Shown here one piece after another: positions 36,651 to 46,192 of a stretch of 64,000 nt of DNA. The stretch comes from Lysobacterales bacterium (GTDB lineage: Bacteria; Pseudomonadota; Gammaproteobacteria; Xanthomonadales; Rhodanobacteraceae). The translations under genes and the position numbers were made by a program. The stretch covers positions 248,001 to 312,000 of the forward strand of contig JADJHN010000001.1 of the NCBI GenBank assembly GCA_016707485.1, read 5' to 3'. The first letter of the stretch is position 1; every line of letters starts with the position of its first letter. Under the pieces are notes generated by a model. It had not been told where the DNA came from and did not search any database. It saw only the letters and a program-made list of their open reading frames with translations.

Positions 36651-38165
36651 ATGCCTGCATTGCTTGTCGTCTTTGTGCACGGCTGGAGCGTTACCAATAC
36701 CGATATCTACGGCGAGCTGCCGGCGCGGCTGATCGCCGAGGCGGCAAAGACGGGTGGCCCCAGGCTCGATGTGCAGCACATCCACCTCGGCCAGTACGTT
36801 AGTTTTCGCGACGAGGTGCGTATCCCGGATATCTCGCGCGCATTCGATGCGGCGCTCGCTGCCGTGCTCAAGGACGCCGGCGCCAATCGACGCTTTGCCT
36901 GCATCACCCATTCGACGGGCGGACCGGTTGTACGCGACTGGTTCGATCGCACCTATGTGCAGGCCAAGCGAGCCTCGGAATGCCCGATGAGTCATCTGAT
37001 CATGCTCGCCCCGGCCAATTTCGGCTCGGCGCTGGCCCAGCTCGGCAAGACGCGCCTGGCCGCGATCAAGGCCTGGTTTGATGGGGTGGAACCCGGCCAG
37101 GGCGTGCTCGACTGGCTCGAGCTTGGCAGTCCGGAAGCCTGTGCGCTCAACCTGCGCTGGATCGAGGACTATCCAAGGCTGAAACTGGTCGAGGGCGCGA
37201 ATCCACTGTTCCATTTTGTTCTCAGTGGCGACACCATTGACCGCAAGCTCTACGATTTCGTCAACCCCTACACCGGCGAGATCGGCTCGGACGGCGTGGT
37301 GCGCCTGGCCGCAGCCAATCTCAATGCCACCCATATCGTCCTAGAACAACCGGCGGTGCAAGCCGGCGAGGCCCTGCCCTCGGCACGCAAACGCCTGCGC
37401 AGCCTGCTCAAGGTCTCATCCCGGCGCGCCGCGCCGACCGCATTCAAGATCATCGCCGGCGCATCCCACTCCGGCGAATCAAAAGGCATCATGCGCAGCG
37501 TGCACAACGATGGCATCGCCCACGTCACCGTCGATGCCATCCTGCGTTGCCTGCAGATCAAGGATGCGACCGCCTATGCCGCGCTCTGCGGCGCGTTCAC
37601 CCTGGAGAATGCAGCGCGCCAGGATGTCGGCAGCCGCCTGGAAGTGGAAAAAGTCCCCGTCCTTCCCGACCGCACCTACATCCACGATCCACGTTCGATG
37701 GTGATCTTCCGCCTGCTCGATACGCAGCAGCTTGGCACGCCCGACGTGAAAGTCCTGCTCACCGCCGGGCCGAACAACGATCCGAACCAACTGCCGGAGA
37801 ACTTCCTCGCCGATCGCCAGTTCAACAAGCGCTCGGGCAACCTGACCTTTTTCCTCAACCACGCGGCACTGGCCGGGTGTCCGCCCATCCCGGGCCTGAA
37901 GGCAGGCAGCATCGCGCGCCCTGCCCTGATTCCGCGCCAGCCCTACGGCTTGCGCATCCAGCCGCGCGATGGCGACGCTTTTGTCGAGTACTGGGCTGCT
38001 GAGTTGCATGCCAACGTGCAGGATCTGCTGCCGCTGATCCCGCCGAACGAGACAACCATCATCGATATCCGCCTGACCCGCGTCGTCCGCGAAGGCGTGT
38101 TCCGCCTGACCCGCCAGCTTGCTCCGCGCAGCTTCAAGAATCCCGATCCGGGCGGTGCGCTGTAA
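36651..38165 (+). CDS. Lipase/esterase-like alpha/beta hydrolase
   Basis: A 504-residue protein with an N-terminal alpha/beta-hydrolase fold: VVFVHGWSVTN with the oxyanion His-Gly, and the nucleophile elbow ITHSTGGPVVRDW with Ser in T-H-S-T-G-G. SDGVVRLAAANLNATHIVL probably follows the acidic residue, and an IAHVTVDAIL block contains a candidate His. The C-terminal 180 residues (from about 320) form a beta-rich part I cannot name. There is no signal peptide. GGAGT lies before ATG 36651. Some type VI lipase effectors share this plan, but no secretion genes are near, so that remains speculation. Confidence 0.78.
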   Translation: MPALLVVFVHGWSVTNTDIYGELPARLIAEAAKTGGPRLDVQHIHLGQYVSFRDEVRIPDISRAFDAALAAVLKDAGANRRFACITHSTGGPVVRDWFDRTYVQAKRASECPMSHLIMLAPANFGSALAQLGKTRLAAIKAWFDGVEPGQGVLDWLELGSPEACALNLRWIEDYPRLKLVEGANPLFHFVLSGDTIDRKLYDFVNPYTGEIGSDGVVRLAAANLNATHIVLEQPAVQAGEALPSARKRLRSLLKVSSRRAAPTAFKIIAGASHSGESKGIMRSVHNDGIAHVTVDAILRCLQIKDATAYAALCGAFTLENAARQDVGSRLEVEKVPVLPDRTYIHDPRSMVIFRLLDTQQLGTPDVKVLLTAGPNNDPNQLPENFLADRQFNKRSGNLTFFLNHAALAGCPPIPGLKAGSIARPALIPRQPYGLRIQPRDGDAFVEYWAAELHANVQDLLPLIPPNETTIIDIRLTRVVREGVFRLTRQLAPRSFKNPDPGGAL

Positions 38166-38207
38166 CCCGGTTTCACGGGGAGCTTCGTCCCTCGACTCTG
38201 CGCGACT

Positions 38208-38678
38208 TCATTCGCCTGCCTGGCCGACTATCGCGATGCACTCCACCTCGACACGCGCGCCCAAGGCCAGGCCGCTGCCGGCAAATGCACTGCGCGCCGG
38301 ATAGCGCTTGTCGAAGAAGCCTCGATAGACCTCGTTGAACGCCGGCCACTCCTTGATATCAGCCAACATCACCGTGCATTTGACGATGTCGCTCATCGAA
38401 TGCCCGTGTTCGGCAAGCAGATCCCTGATGTTCTGCATGGTCTGTTGCGCCTCCTTGGCGATACCCCCTTCGACCAGCTTGCCAGTCTGCGGATCGGTGC
38501 CGATCTGGCCGGACAGGTACAAGGTGTGATCGACTTGCACCGCCTGCGAGAATGGATAGTTGGCAGCCTTGGCCTTTTCCGAATTGATGAATGTCACCTT
38601 CGGCTGTTGCGCTGCCTGGGCCTGCGCGGAAAGCAGGATCACACCGGCAAGCAGGGCAACTTTAATCAGGATGTTCAT
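38208..38678 (-). CDS. Exported RidA (YjgF/YER057c/UK114) family protein
   Basis: A 156-residue RidA-fold protein with an N-terminal signal peptide (ILIKVALLAGVILLSAQAQA), so it is predicted periplasmic. The core has LYLSGQIGTDPQTG, TMQNIRDLLAEHGHS, and PARSAFAG with the Arg that binds the substrate carboxylate in RidA. Cytosolic RidA hydrolyses reactive enamines/imines; an exported form must do something else or act on periplasmic imines. AGAGGAAA lies 6 bases upstream of the start at 38678. It follows the channel gene by 56 bases on the same strand. Confidence 0.88.
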   Translation of the reverse strand: MNILIKVALLAGVILLSAQAQAAQQPKVTFINSEKAKAANYPFSQAVQVDHTLYLSGQIGTDPQTGKLVEGGIAKEAQQTMQNIRDLLAEHGHSMSDIVKCTVMLADIKEWPAFNEVYRGFFDKRYPARSAFAGSGLALGARVEVECIAIVGQAGE

Positions 38679-38734
38679 GCGCGTTTCCTCTGATGGAAGC
38701 AGTGCTGAAGTTTGCCGCACGATTGCCTGCAACC

Positions 38735-41700
38735 TCAGCGTGTTGTCGGCGGCGGGTCCTGGGGTGACTGCGACGCTTCAGCGTGTCCCTGCTGCAGCGG
38801 GCCGATGCCAACCGCCCCCTGCACGTGCACATCGCGCCGCGGAAACGGGATCTCGATGCCGGCCTTGTTGAACGCATCGAGCACGGCGACATGGAGGTCG
38901 TGCAAGGTGGACATGCGCTGCTCGATGCGACCGACAAACACGCGCAGTTCCAGATCCAGCGAACTGTCGCCAAAACCGAGGAACAGCACGACTGGCGCCG
39001 GCGATTCAAGCACGTGTTCGTTGGCCCTGGCGACATCCAGCATGGTCTTCTGCGCCAGCGCCACATCACTGCCGTAACCAATGCCGACCTTGACCACGAG
39101 GCGCGTGACCGAACTGGTCAGCGACCAGTTCTTCACCGAGCGCGTGATGAAGGCCTTGTTCGGCACCAGCACCTCGAAATTGTCCGCATCCGTGATCGTG
39201 ATGGCGCGGATCTGGATGCGTGATACGGTGCCGACCGTGTCATCGATGGTGATCAGATCACCGACGCGCACCGGGCGCTCGAACAGGATGATGATGCCGG
39301 AAACGAAGTTGGCGACGATCTCCTGCAAGCCGAAACCAAGGCCGACGCCGAGCGCGGCAACGATCCACTGCAGCTTCGACCAGTCCGCGCCAATGTGGCT
39401 GAAGACGAAGACGAGACCAACCGCAAGGATCAGGTAGCGGGTGATCGTCGTGTAGGCATAGCGCGATCCCGAATCGATGTCGAAACGATGCAACACGACC
39501 ACCTCGAGGAATCCGGGCAGGTTGCGCGCGGCAATCACGGTCAATCCAAGCAGGATCACGCCAAGCAACAGATTGCCGAGCGTCACCGCGGTCACCACCT
39601 GGCCGGCCGGCGTGGTGGCCACGCTCGACCACAACACGACATCATTGAAAATGCCGAACGCCGGAATCAGTCCACTCCAGATTTTCCACAACAGCATGGC
39701 AACCAGCACGAGCGCAGTCGCCCGCAAGATGCCCCGTGTTTGCTGGCTGACCGTCACGACATCGATTTCCGGCTCCTCGTGGACTACCGGCGAACCCTCG
39801 CCGGCACTGTCCGCAGCGGCACCGGCGCGTTCGAACTCGCGCTGGCGCGCATGCCGCAGCTCGGACTGCCGGTACGCTGCACGGCGCCCGGCAACCAGCA
39901 CGCCGCGCAATGCAATCTCGAAAGCAATCAGGATGAAGAGGATGCCCAGGGCCGAACTGATCAGGCGCCCCTGCAACTCGACGGCGCTGACCGTGTAACC
40001 CGCCAGGGCAACCCCTGCCAGCACCAGCGGCGTCATCACCAGAACGCCGAACCAGACGAAGCGGGTGCGCCAGAGCAGTCCATGTCGTTCGAGGATTTCC
40101 ATCATTGCCCCGCCATGCGGACGGAACACCTGGTAGGCGAAGACCGCCAGCGCGAGCGAACTCATCAACAGGCCCAGGCGGCCGATGCCGTCGCCGAGCA
40201 TCGGATCGACACTGGCCAGGGCAACGCTGCCCAGCCACACCGCAGGAACCAGGACGAGACTCAATCGCCAGAGGGCGAAACCGAGTCGCCGCACCGCGCC
40301 ACGGCGCCAGAGGAAGTGACTCGAGAACAACCCGCAATGCCGACACATGTTGCGGAACAAGCCAAGCACGAACAGCACGATGCCGCCGTTGAACAAGCCA
40401 CTGCCGACTGCGACGGACAGGGAACCCGGATTTGCCGGATCGGTGAGCAATTGCGCGGGAACGACCAGGGCAAGTGGCATCGGCAAGGCCAGCAACACGG
40501 TCACCAGCAGCGCATGCAGGGTCAAGGCGAAGCGATCACTTCGCGTACCGACGGCTTTTGCCAGGTGTTCAAGCCTGGCCAGCAGTCGCTTGCGCAAGCC
40601 GAACAGGATCAGGACCACGCTGCCCGCAGCCAGATACCACCAAGGGCGTGCGTTCCACGAAGTGCGCACCGCGGAATACATCGCCGTACGGTTCTCCTGC
40701 CCGAAGATCTTTGCCAGGCCATCGGCAATCTGCCGGCCCCAATCGTGGTTGACCGGCAATGCACTCGGCAGCCAGAGCAGCCGCTGATCGAGCATCAGGC
40801 GCAATTGCAGCGTGCGTTCGCGCAATTCCGTTTCAAGCTGGTTGAGTTCGGCGAGGGCTTCGACCTGCTTGCCCTGGATCAGGTTCAGATCCTGCAGGGC
40901 GTCACGCCGATCCTTCAGCAGCGACTGCGCGAAGGTGCGCGCATCCGCTGCGCCGGCATCGGCGACCTGGTCCAGCAGTTGATCGACCGCTGCGGGACCG
41001 GTTGCCGCGGTTGCCAGCTTCTGCTCGCTGCGGAAGCGCTCGACGCGAACGTCAACGATGCTGCTCTGGCGTTGCTCGATACGCCGGTCCAGGCCGGTTT
41101 CGGTCGGCAGCTTCTTGCCGACATCGCGAAGCAGGCGCCCGTATTCCTCGCCAATCCGTCCGAAGGCGAGGATCTGTTCCGCATTCTTGCGCAGCCCCGC
41201 CACGGCTTCGAGTTGGGCGTACAGGCGATCCTTGGTCGACCACAATTTGCGCAGTTCATTGGCAATGCCGAACATTGCCTGGCGCAGCGATTCGTTTTCA
41301 CGCGCCATCGCCTGCAGCGGCTCGGCCTTGCCTTCGAGTTCGATGACGACCTGTCTGGCGCGATCCAGCTTGTCGTGCACATCGGCCTGCTCCCGCGCAT
41401 CCATGCGCCGGCCCAGACTGGATATCTCGGTCTGGGTCCTGTCGACTTCGCGACCCAGCATGGTCAGTTGGGAGCGCGCGTCGATCCGGCGGGTCGACAT
41501 TGCGCGCAGCAACTCGTCCAGCTCGCGGCGCTGCGCACGCAGGCTGACCAGTCGAATCTGCAATGCCGCCATGCGCAGTTGCGCTTCGGCCGGATCGATA
41601 TCCAGCGGCGCGGTTTGCGCATTCTCCGCGTGTGGCTCGTGCGGCTCGGCAAGCCGGGCCTGCAATTGCGCGATGCGTTCAGGTGCCAGCTTCAGTGATT

Positions 41701-41977
41701 CGGCAAACTCCGACGCCTGTTTGCGGGCCGCGTCCGCACTTTGCAGACGGACCAGGGCCAGTTGCAGACTCTCCAAGGCAAGCTGTTTGTCCGCGGCGAT
41801 GACATCCGTTCGCGTCTGCAGAGCCTCGATGCGGCCGCGAATATCCTCCGCGCTGATGCGCGTGGGGCTGTCGGCAGTCGCGGCCGGTGCTGCAAGTGCA
41901 GCCGCGCCGATCATCACCGCGGCAAGGCCGAGGCAGAGGCGCAACAGGCGACCGGTCAAGGAACTTGCCGCATTCAA
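38735..41977 (-). CDS. Large mechanosensitive channel (MscK/MscM-like)
   Basis: A 1080-residue channel. A signal peptide (residues 1 to about 30) is followed by a long periplasmic coiled-coil region (about 40-430) rich in Glu, Arg and Leu. About ten membrane helices (450-890) then lead into the MscS pore and beta domain, with GLGFGLQEIVANFVSGIII, FERPVRVGDLITID and PNKAFITRSVKNWS. The length and plan match MscK and YjeP/MscM of E. coli, which release solutes on hypo-osmotic shock. The RidA gene follows on the same strand. Confidence 0.92.
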   Translation of the reverse strand: MNAASSLTGRLLRLCLGLAAVMIGAAALAAPAATADSPTRISAEDIRGRIEALQTRTDVIAADKQLALESLQLALVRLQSADAARKQASEFAESLKLAPERIAQLQARLAEPHEPHAENAQTAPLDIDPAEAQLRMAALQIRLVSLRAQRRELDELLRAMSTRRIDARSQLTMLGREVDRTQTEISSLGRRMDAREQADVHDKLDRARQVVIELEGKAEPLQAMARENESLRQAMFGIANELRKLWSTKDRLYAQLEAVAGLRKNAEQILAFGRIGEEYGRLLRDVGKKLPTETGLDRRIEQRQSSIVDVRVERFRSEQKLATAATGPAAVDQLLDQVADAGAADARTFAQSLLKDRRDALQDLNLIQGKQVEALAELNQLETELRERTLQLRLMLDQRLLWLPSALPVNHDWGRQIADGLAKIFGQENRTAMYSAVRTSWNARPWWYLAAGSVVLILFGLRKRLLARLEHLAKAVGTRSDRFALTLHALLVTVLLALPMPLALVVPAQLLTDPANPGSLSVAVGSGLFNGGIVLFVLGLFRNMCRHCGLFSSHFLWRRGAVRRLGFALWRLSLVLVPAVWLGSVALASVDPMLGDGIGRLGLLMSSLALAVFAYQVFRPHGGAMMEILERHGLLWRTRFVWFGVLVMTPLVLAGVALAGYTVSAVELQGRLISSALGILFILIAFEIALRGVLVAGRRAAYRQSELRHARQREFERAGAAADSAGEGSPVVHEEPEIDVVTVSQQTRGILRATALVLVAMLLWKIWSGLIPAFGIFNDVVLWSSVATTPAGQVVTAVTLGNLLLGVILLGLTVIAARNLPGFLEVVVLHRFDIDSGSRYAYTTITRYLILAVGLVFVFSHIGADWSKLQWIVAALGVGLGFGLQEIVANFVSGIIILFERPVRVGDLITIDDTVGTVSRIQIRAITITDADNFEVLVPNKAFITRSVKNWSLTSSVTRLVVKVGIGYGSDVALAQKTMLDVARANEHVLESPAPVVLFLGFGDSSLDLELRVFVGRIEQRMSTLHDLHVAVLDAFNKAGIEIPFPRRDVHVQGAVGIGPLQQGHAEASQSPQDPPPTTR

Positions 41978-42308
41978 GAGGACACTCCGAAGCCGATCAT
42001 CGAATGGCGATTATGGCCGCTGCACCGAGGCAAGGCCATGTCATCCGCCGCACGGTGGCTGCCGGCATGATCCATTTCGCCTTGTCCGATTCGGCCACTT
42101 CAATGACATGTACCGCGCGTCGGTGACAGGGGAACACCCCAGGTCACCATGCAGATGTCGAACTGTCCGGGTTGGCCCTGATCTTGCTATCGACTATCGA
42201 CGGTCGCACGACGAGCCGTTACTGCCGAACAAGAACCCGTGGTCGGGTTCCACTCCGGACTCACCGTCGCAGCGGCGGCTACCGCTGCAATATCCCTTGA
42301 GGTCTTTC
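41978..42308. other. Divergent intergenic region, no gene seen
   Basis: This 331-base gap separates the minus-strand channel gene from the plus-strand small secreted protein. It must hold both promoters. No convincing coding frame, RNA or repeat was recognised in it. Confidence 0.5.
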
Positions 42309-42653
42309 ATGTCCAGCAAGTTCCAGCTCCGCGTCGCCCTTTTCACTGCCGCCCTGGCCTTTGCCGCCGCTCAAGCCCAGGCCGCAGACGAGTGGCACTT
42401 CGTTGTCAGCAACCTGACCAGTTCCAAGATCGTCAAGCTGCAGGTTTCCGAAGACAAGTCTGAATGGGGTGATTTCGATGTCGGCAGCGGGATCGGTCCC
42501 GGCAAGACCGAAACGATGGTGTGGGATCACAGCACGGACAACGAAGGCTGCGAGCAATGGATCCGCGCCAAGTTCGCCGATGGCAGCACCAGCGAAGCCA
42601 GCAGGCAGGACTTCTGCCAGAATCTCGAAGATCCGATCGAATTCAGCGAATAA
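42309..42653 (+). CDS. Small secreted protein of unknown function
   Basis: A 114-residue protein with a signal peptide (VALFTAALAFAAAQAQA, cleaved near residue 25). The mature part is acidic and has two Cys, in NEGCEQWIRAKF and RQDFCQNLED, that may form one disulfide. The start WHFVVSNLTSSKIVKLQVS suggests a small beta-sandwich. I do not recognise the family. GAGG lies upstream of ATG 42309. Confidence 0.75.
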   Translation: MSSKFQLRVALFTAALAFAAAQAQAADEWHFVVSNLTSSKIVKLQVSEDKSEWGDFDVGSGIGPGKTETMVWDHSTDNEGCEQWIRAKFADGSTSEASRQDFCQNLEDPIEFSE

Positions 42654-42811
42654 ACCAAACCATGAGGGTCTCCGGCCGTTGCGCACCCGCGCCCGGTCGG
42701 AGGCTCGATTGATCCGTCCGCCTTCCACATTCTGAACACTCGAACCAGCATTGCCCGATGGTGCCTCGCGCCCGACTCTGCGACCATGCCGGCACTTGAT
42801 CGAGGCAAGCC

Positions 42812-43165
42812 ATGGACACCAGCAAACTCGACCGCATCGTTGCCGAAGCGCGGCGCAATGCCGCCCAGCGCGAAGCGGGCTATCGCGAGCGCGCCCTGAA
42901 GATGTATCCATGGGTGTGCGGTCGTTGCGCGCGTGAATTCACGCGGGCCAACCTGCAGGAATTGACCGTGCACCATCGCAACCATGACCACGATTTCAAT
43001 CCGGCCGACGGCAGCAACTGGGAGCTGCTCTGCGTCTACTGCCACGACAACGAGCACTCGCGCTACATCGATCACACCGGCGTCAGCGCATCCGCCGTCG
43101 AAGACAAGGCTGCCCCGGCAACCAGCAACCCTTTTGCCGGCCTGAAAGACCTGCTCAAGCGTTGA
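42812..43165 (+). CDS. yajD: HNH nuclease family protein YajD
   Basis: A 117-residue HNH protein. The zinc-binding Cys pairs are in WVCGRCAREF and LLCVYCHDNEH, and the catalytic His block is VHHRNHDHDFNPADG. Layout and length match E. coli YajD, whose role is unknown. The tail PFAGLKDLLKR is also typical. It converges with the exo/endonuclease-phosphatase gene. Confidence 0.93.
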   Translation: MDTSKLDRIVAEARRNAAQREAGYRERALKMYPWVCGRCAREFTRANLQELTVHHRNHDHDFNPADGSNWELLCVYCHDNEHSRYIDHTGVSASAVEDKAAPATSNPFAGLKDLLKR

Positions 43166-43179
43166 TTCCCGTGGTTGGA

Positions 43180-43300
43180 CGCTTCGTCCGCGCCACCCGT
43201 TCGGCTTCCGTGGGAGAGACCTTCAGGCCCGATGCCGCTCGGCCCCCTGCGACAAGAGCGTCGCGACCAGACGGAGTCCCGTTGCCGGACGGCTGAAGCC
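43180..43300. repeat. Possible degenerate REP-like repeat in a convergent gap
   Basis: The gap between yajD and the next gene contains segments such as CGTGGGAGAGACCTTCAGG and GCGTCGCGACC that recall the GTAGGAGCGACTTCAGTCGCGAC repeats common in Xanthomonadales. The match is imperfect and from memory only. Confidence 0.25.
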
Positions 43301-43346
43301 GCTTCCCGCGAATCACAAATCTCCAATACTGAATCGGATGTCCCGC

Positions 43347-44294
43347 TCACTCGATCCTGATCGACACCGGGCAGTGATCGGAAGGATGCTGATCCTCGGC
43401 AACGCCGTAGGTGAATTCCGCGAATGACCCGGGCACGCGACGTGCGGCAGCGGCTGGATCGAGCACGATGTGATCGATGAAATCCGGGTAGCGCTGCACG
43501 CAGGTCGCAGCCTTGCCTTCGGCGGCGTCAAGCAGCGGCACGCCTTCATTCAAGCGTTTCCACACCACGTCGTCCGCCAGCGCCAGGCGCCGGTTCCAGT
43601 CGCCGAGGATGGCAAACGGCACGCCTTCGGCGTGGCGTTCTGAAATCCACTTCTGCAGCACGGGCACCTGCTCGAACAGGATCGGGCAAGGCTCCCTGTC
43701 GTCACCTGCCGAACAGCCGCTTTTCAGGTGCACGGCGAGCAGGCGCAACGGCGCGCCCGACTTCAGCGTGATGTCGACGCCCCAGCGCAGGTCGGGATCG
43801 CCAATGGCGAGCGCACTCAGATCCGCGTTGCGCGTGAAGTCGATGCCATTGCGAATCGCGAAACCGACTTTCTGGTCGCGGATGGTCGGGCCAGCGGTCG
43901 CATCGCGGCCACAAAATCCATGCCGTCCACTGGCGGGTCGCTGCGACATGACGATGCGGTATTGATGCGGCGGAAACACGCGTGCCGCCGCAGCCGCGTT
44001 TTCGACCTCCTCGAAGGCGATGACGTCGGCACCGAGTTGTTCGGCGTAATGGCGCAAACTCGCGTAGTCCGCCTCGCTGCGCGGCCGGCAACCCAGGCCA
44101 TCGGCTTCAGCCAGATGCTCGAGGTTCCAGCTGGCAATCTTCAGCGGCTGGCCTGGCACCTCGACACGGGTCGCCTGCGGTGCACAACCGGCCAGCGCCA
44201 CGGCAAGGGCGGCGGCGACCACGACGAGCGGGCCATGCATGCGTGCCGAACGAAACCCGGCAACCCGCTGCGTTTGCGGATCGGGGTCACTCAT
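43347..44294 (-). CDS. Endonuclease/exonuclease/phosphatase family lipoprotein
   Basis: A 315-residue protein with a hydrophobic N-terminus and lipobox AVALAGC, so it is likely an exported lipoprotein. The catalytic core has IASWNLEHLAE, VIAFEEVEN (metal-binding Glu), LAVHLKSGC, ILGDWNRRL and the terminal SDHCPVSI. This is the DNase I-like metal-dependent phosphoesterase fold. The substrate could be nucleic acid or a phospholipid/sugar phosphate. Its start overlaps the yebC stop by 4 bases; an internal ATG before HGPLVVVAA is an alternative. Confidence 0.88.
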   Translation of the reverse strand: MSDPDPQTQRVAGFRSARMHGPLVVVAAALAVALAGCAPQATRVEVPGQPLKIASWNLEHLAEADGLGCRPRSEADYASLRHYAEQLGADVIAFEEVENAAAAARVFPPHQYRIVMSQRPASGRHGFCGRDATAGPTIRDQKVGFAIRNGIDFTRNADLSALAIGDPDLRWGVDITLKSGAPLRLLAVHLKSGCSAGDDREPCPILFEQVPVLQKWISERHAEGVPFAILGDWNRRLALADDVVWKRLNEGVPLLDAAEGKAATCVQRYPDFIDHIVLDPAAAARRVPGSFAEFTYGVAEDQHPSDHCPVSIRIE

Positions 44295-45013
44295 GGCGAA
44301 TCCGCAAGTGCGGCATTGTGGTAGACATCCTGCACGTCATCGAGCTCCTCCAGCCAATCGAGCAGATCGTGCAGCGTTTCGGCGACTTCCCCGGCAACCG
44401 CGACGCGATTGGCCGGACGCATGACGACATCGTCGCTGAGCGGCACGAAGCCCGCCCCGAGCAGCGCCGCCTTGATCGATTCGAAGTCCTCCGGCGCGCA
44501 CAACACCGTGCCTCGCTTGCCTTCAACGACGATGTCGTCGGCGCCGGCCTCAAGCGCCGCTTCCAGGAGTTTCTCTTCGGCCTCGGCGGTCGGCGTGTCG
44601 ATGACGATTTCGCCCACCCGGGCAAACTGGAAGGCGACCGAGCCACTGGTGCCGAGGTTGCCGCCATGTTTGGACAAGGCATGGCGCACATCGGCCACGG
44701 TGCGCACGGAGTTGTCGGTCATGGCGTCGATGATCAGGGCGACGCCACCCGGGCCGTAGCCTTCGTAGCGCAACTCCTCCATGTTGTCGGCACCATCGGC
44801 ACCGGAGCCGCGCTTGACTGCGCGTTCGATCGTGTCCTTGGTCATGTTGGCTGCCAGGGCCTTGTCGATGCCCATGCGCAGGCGCGCATTGCTTGCCGGA
44901 TCGCCGCCATTGCGCGCGGCAATGGTGATCTCGCGGATCAGCTTGGTGAAGATCTTGCCGCGTTTCGCGTCTTCCGCGTTCTTGCGGCCTTCGATACTCG
45001 GGCCTCTGCCCAT
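44291..45013 (-). CDS. yebC: YebC/PmpR family protein
   Basis: A 240-residue TACO1/YebC protein. AEDAKRGKIFTKLIREIT near the start, RYEGYGPGGVALIIDAMTDN and KHGGNLGTSGSVAFQF are the defining motifs. Members act as transcription regulators or help translation through polyproline stretches. The N-terminus (MGRGPSIEGRKN) differs somewhat from the usual MAGHSKW form. It is coupled to the downstream phosphoesterase by a 4-base overlap. Confidence 0.93.
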   Translation of the reverse strand: MGRGPSIEGRKNAEDAKRGKIFTKLIREITIAARNGGDPASNARLRMGIDKALAANMTKDTIERAVKRGSGADGADNMEELRYEGYGPGGVALIIDAMTDNSVRTVADVRHALSKHGGNLGTSGSVAFQFARVGEIVIDTPTAEAEEKLLEAALEAGADDIVVEGKRGTVLCAPEDFESIKAALLGAGFVPLSDDVVMRPANRVAVAGEVAETLHDLLDWLEELDDVQDVYHNAALADSP

Positions 45014-45212
45014 GGGATTACCTGCAACGTCGGTGAGTGGATCGGATACCGACGGAACCGTCTCGGCCCTGGTCGGGGCGCGAATTCTAGCAGGGGGCGG
45101 CGCTCATGCTCGAATGTCGGCAGCGGCCCCACTGCAGGCAACCGGACGCGCAAGCAAGGCCGGCGGCCGGGCCTGCAGCGGCTGCGACATCCTGGCGGCC
45201 TGGAAGGCGCAC

Positions 45213-46085
45213 TCAACCGGCTGCGATGCGGGCGTCCTTGATCGCCCAGCGCGCATTGAGCCAGGCCTGGAAGCGGATGCGGAAATCCTTGTCGTTCTCG
45301 TAGTCGCCGCCCAGCAATGACGCCGGGATCGGAACGACATCGATATGCACCTTGACCTTGCGCGCGCGCCCCGACAGCAGGTCAAACATGCCTGGACTGC
45401 CATTCGGATAGATCAGGGTCACATCGACAATGGCATTGAGCATGCTGCCCATCGCGTCCAGCACCAGGGCGATGCCGCCCGATCGAGGCACCAGCAAGTG
45501 CTGGTACGGCGAGCCGCGCCGGTCATGTTTTTCCCGGGTAAAGCGCGTGCCTTCGACGAAATTCATCACCGATACCGGCAGGTGTCGATATTTCTCGCAG
45601 GCCTTGCGCGTGGCTTCGGTGTCCTTGCCGCGCAACTCCGGATGCTTTTTCAGCAACTCCTTGGAGTAGCGGTTCATGAACGGGAAATCGAGCGCCCACC
45701 AGGCCAGCCCCAGCACCGGCACCCAGATCAATTCGCGCTTGAGGAAGAACTTGAGAAAAGGGATGCGCCGGTTGAAGACCTTTTGCAGAACCGGGATGTC
45801 CGCCCAGCTCTGGTGGTTGCAGATCACCAGATACCAGCCCTCGCGCTTGAGCCCCTCAAGCCCTTCAACTTGCAGGCTGAGACCGGCGACAAGGGTGACC
45901 AGGGTGCTGTTGACCCGGATCCAGTCCTCGGCAATCAGAACCAGTACCTTGGACATCCAGTTGCGGAATGCGCGGATCGGAACCAGCAGCTTGACCATGG
46001 CCAGCAGCAACAAGGGGATCGCGTGAACGAGCGTGTTGACGACGATGATCAGCAGGTTGAGCGCAAGTCGCAGGGTGGCGAGCAT
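45213..46085 (-). CDS. PlsC-type acyltransferase (YihG-like)
   Basis: A 290-residue membrane-associated acyltransferase. The catalytic His-Asp motif is CNHQSWADIPVL and the substrate-binding block is NFVEGTRFT. A hydrophobic N-terminal helix (LALNLLIIVVNTLVHAIPLLLL) anchors it. It likely adds a second acyl chain to lysophosphatidic acid, as in YihG/PlsC relatives. I chose the start at 46085, which has AGGA at good spacing; ATG 46121 adds 12 residues. The longer frame is possible. Confidence 0.9.
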   Translation of the reverse strand: MLATLRLALNLLIIVVNTLVHAIPLLLLAMVKLLVPIRAFRNWMSKVLVLIAEDWIRVNSTLVTLVAGLSLQVEGLEGLKREGWYLVICNHQSWADIPVLQKVFNRRIPFLKFFLKRELIWVPVLGLAWWALDFPFMNRYSKELLKKHPELRGKDTEATRKACEKYRHLPVSVMNFVEGTRFTREKHDRRGSPYQHLLVPRSGGIALVLDAMGSMLNAIVDVTLIYPNGSPGMFDLLSGRARKVKVHIDVVPIPASLLGGDYENDKDFRIRFQAWLNARWAIKDARIAAG

Positions 46086-46192
46086 GAAATCCTGTTCGGT
46101 ATTGGCTGTGGCGTCGCGCACACTACCAGCGTTTGTCGGTTGCGCGCATCCACGCGGGCCGTTAGCCGGTCATCTGCGCCAAGGGCAAACGC

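Noticed and set aside
39395..41698. A 767-codon open frame opposite the mechanosensitive channel gene
   Set aside because: The channel frame has strong motifs; the antisense protein is rich in Gln, His and Arg as expected from shadowing.
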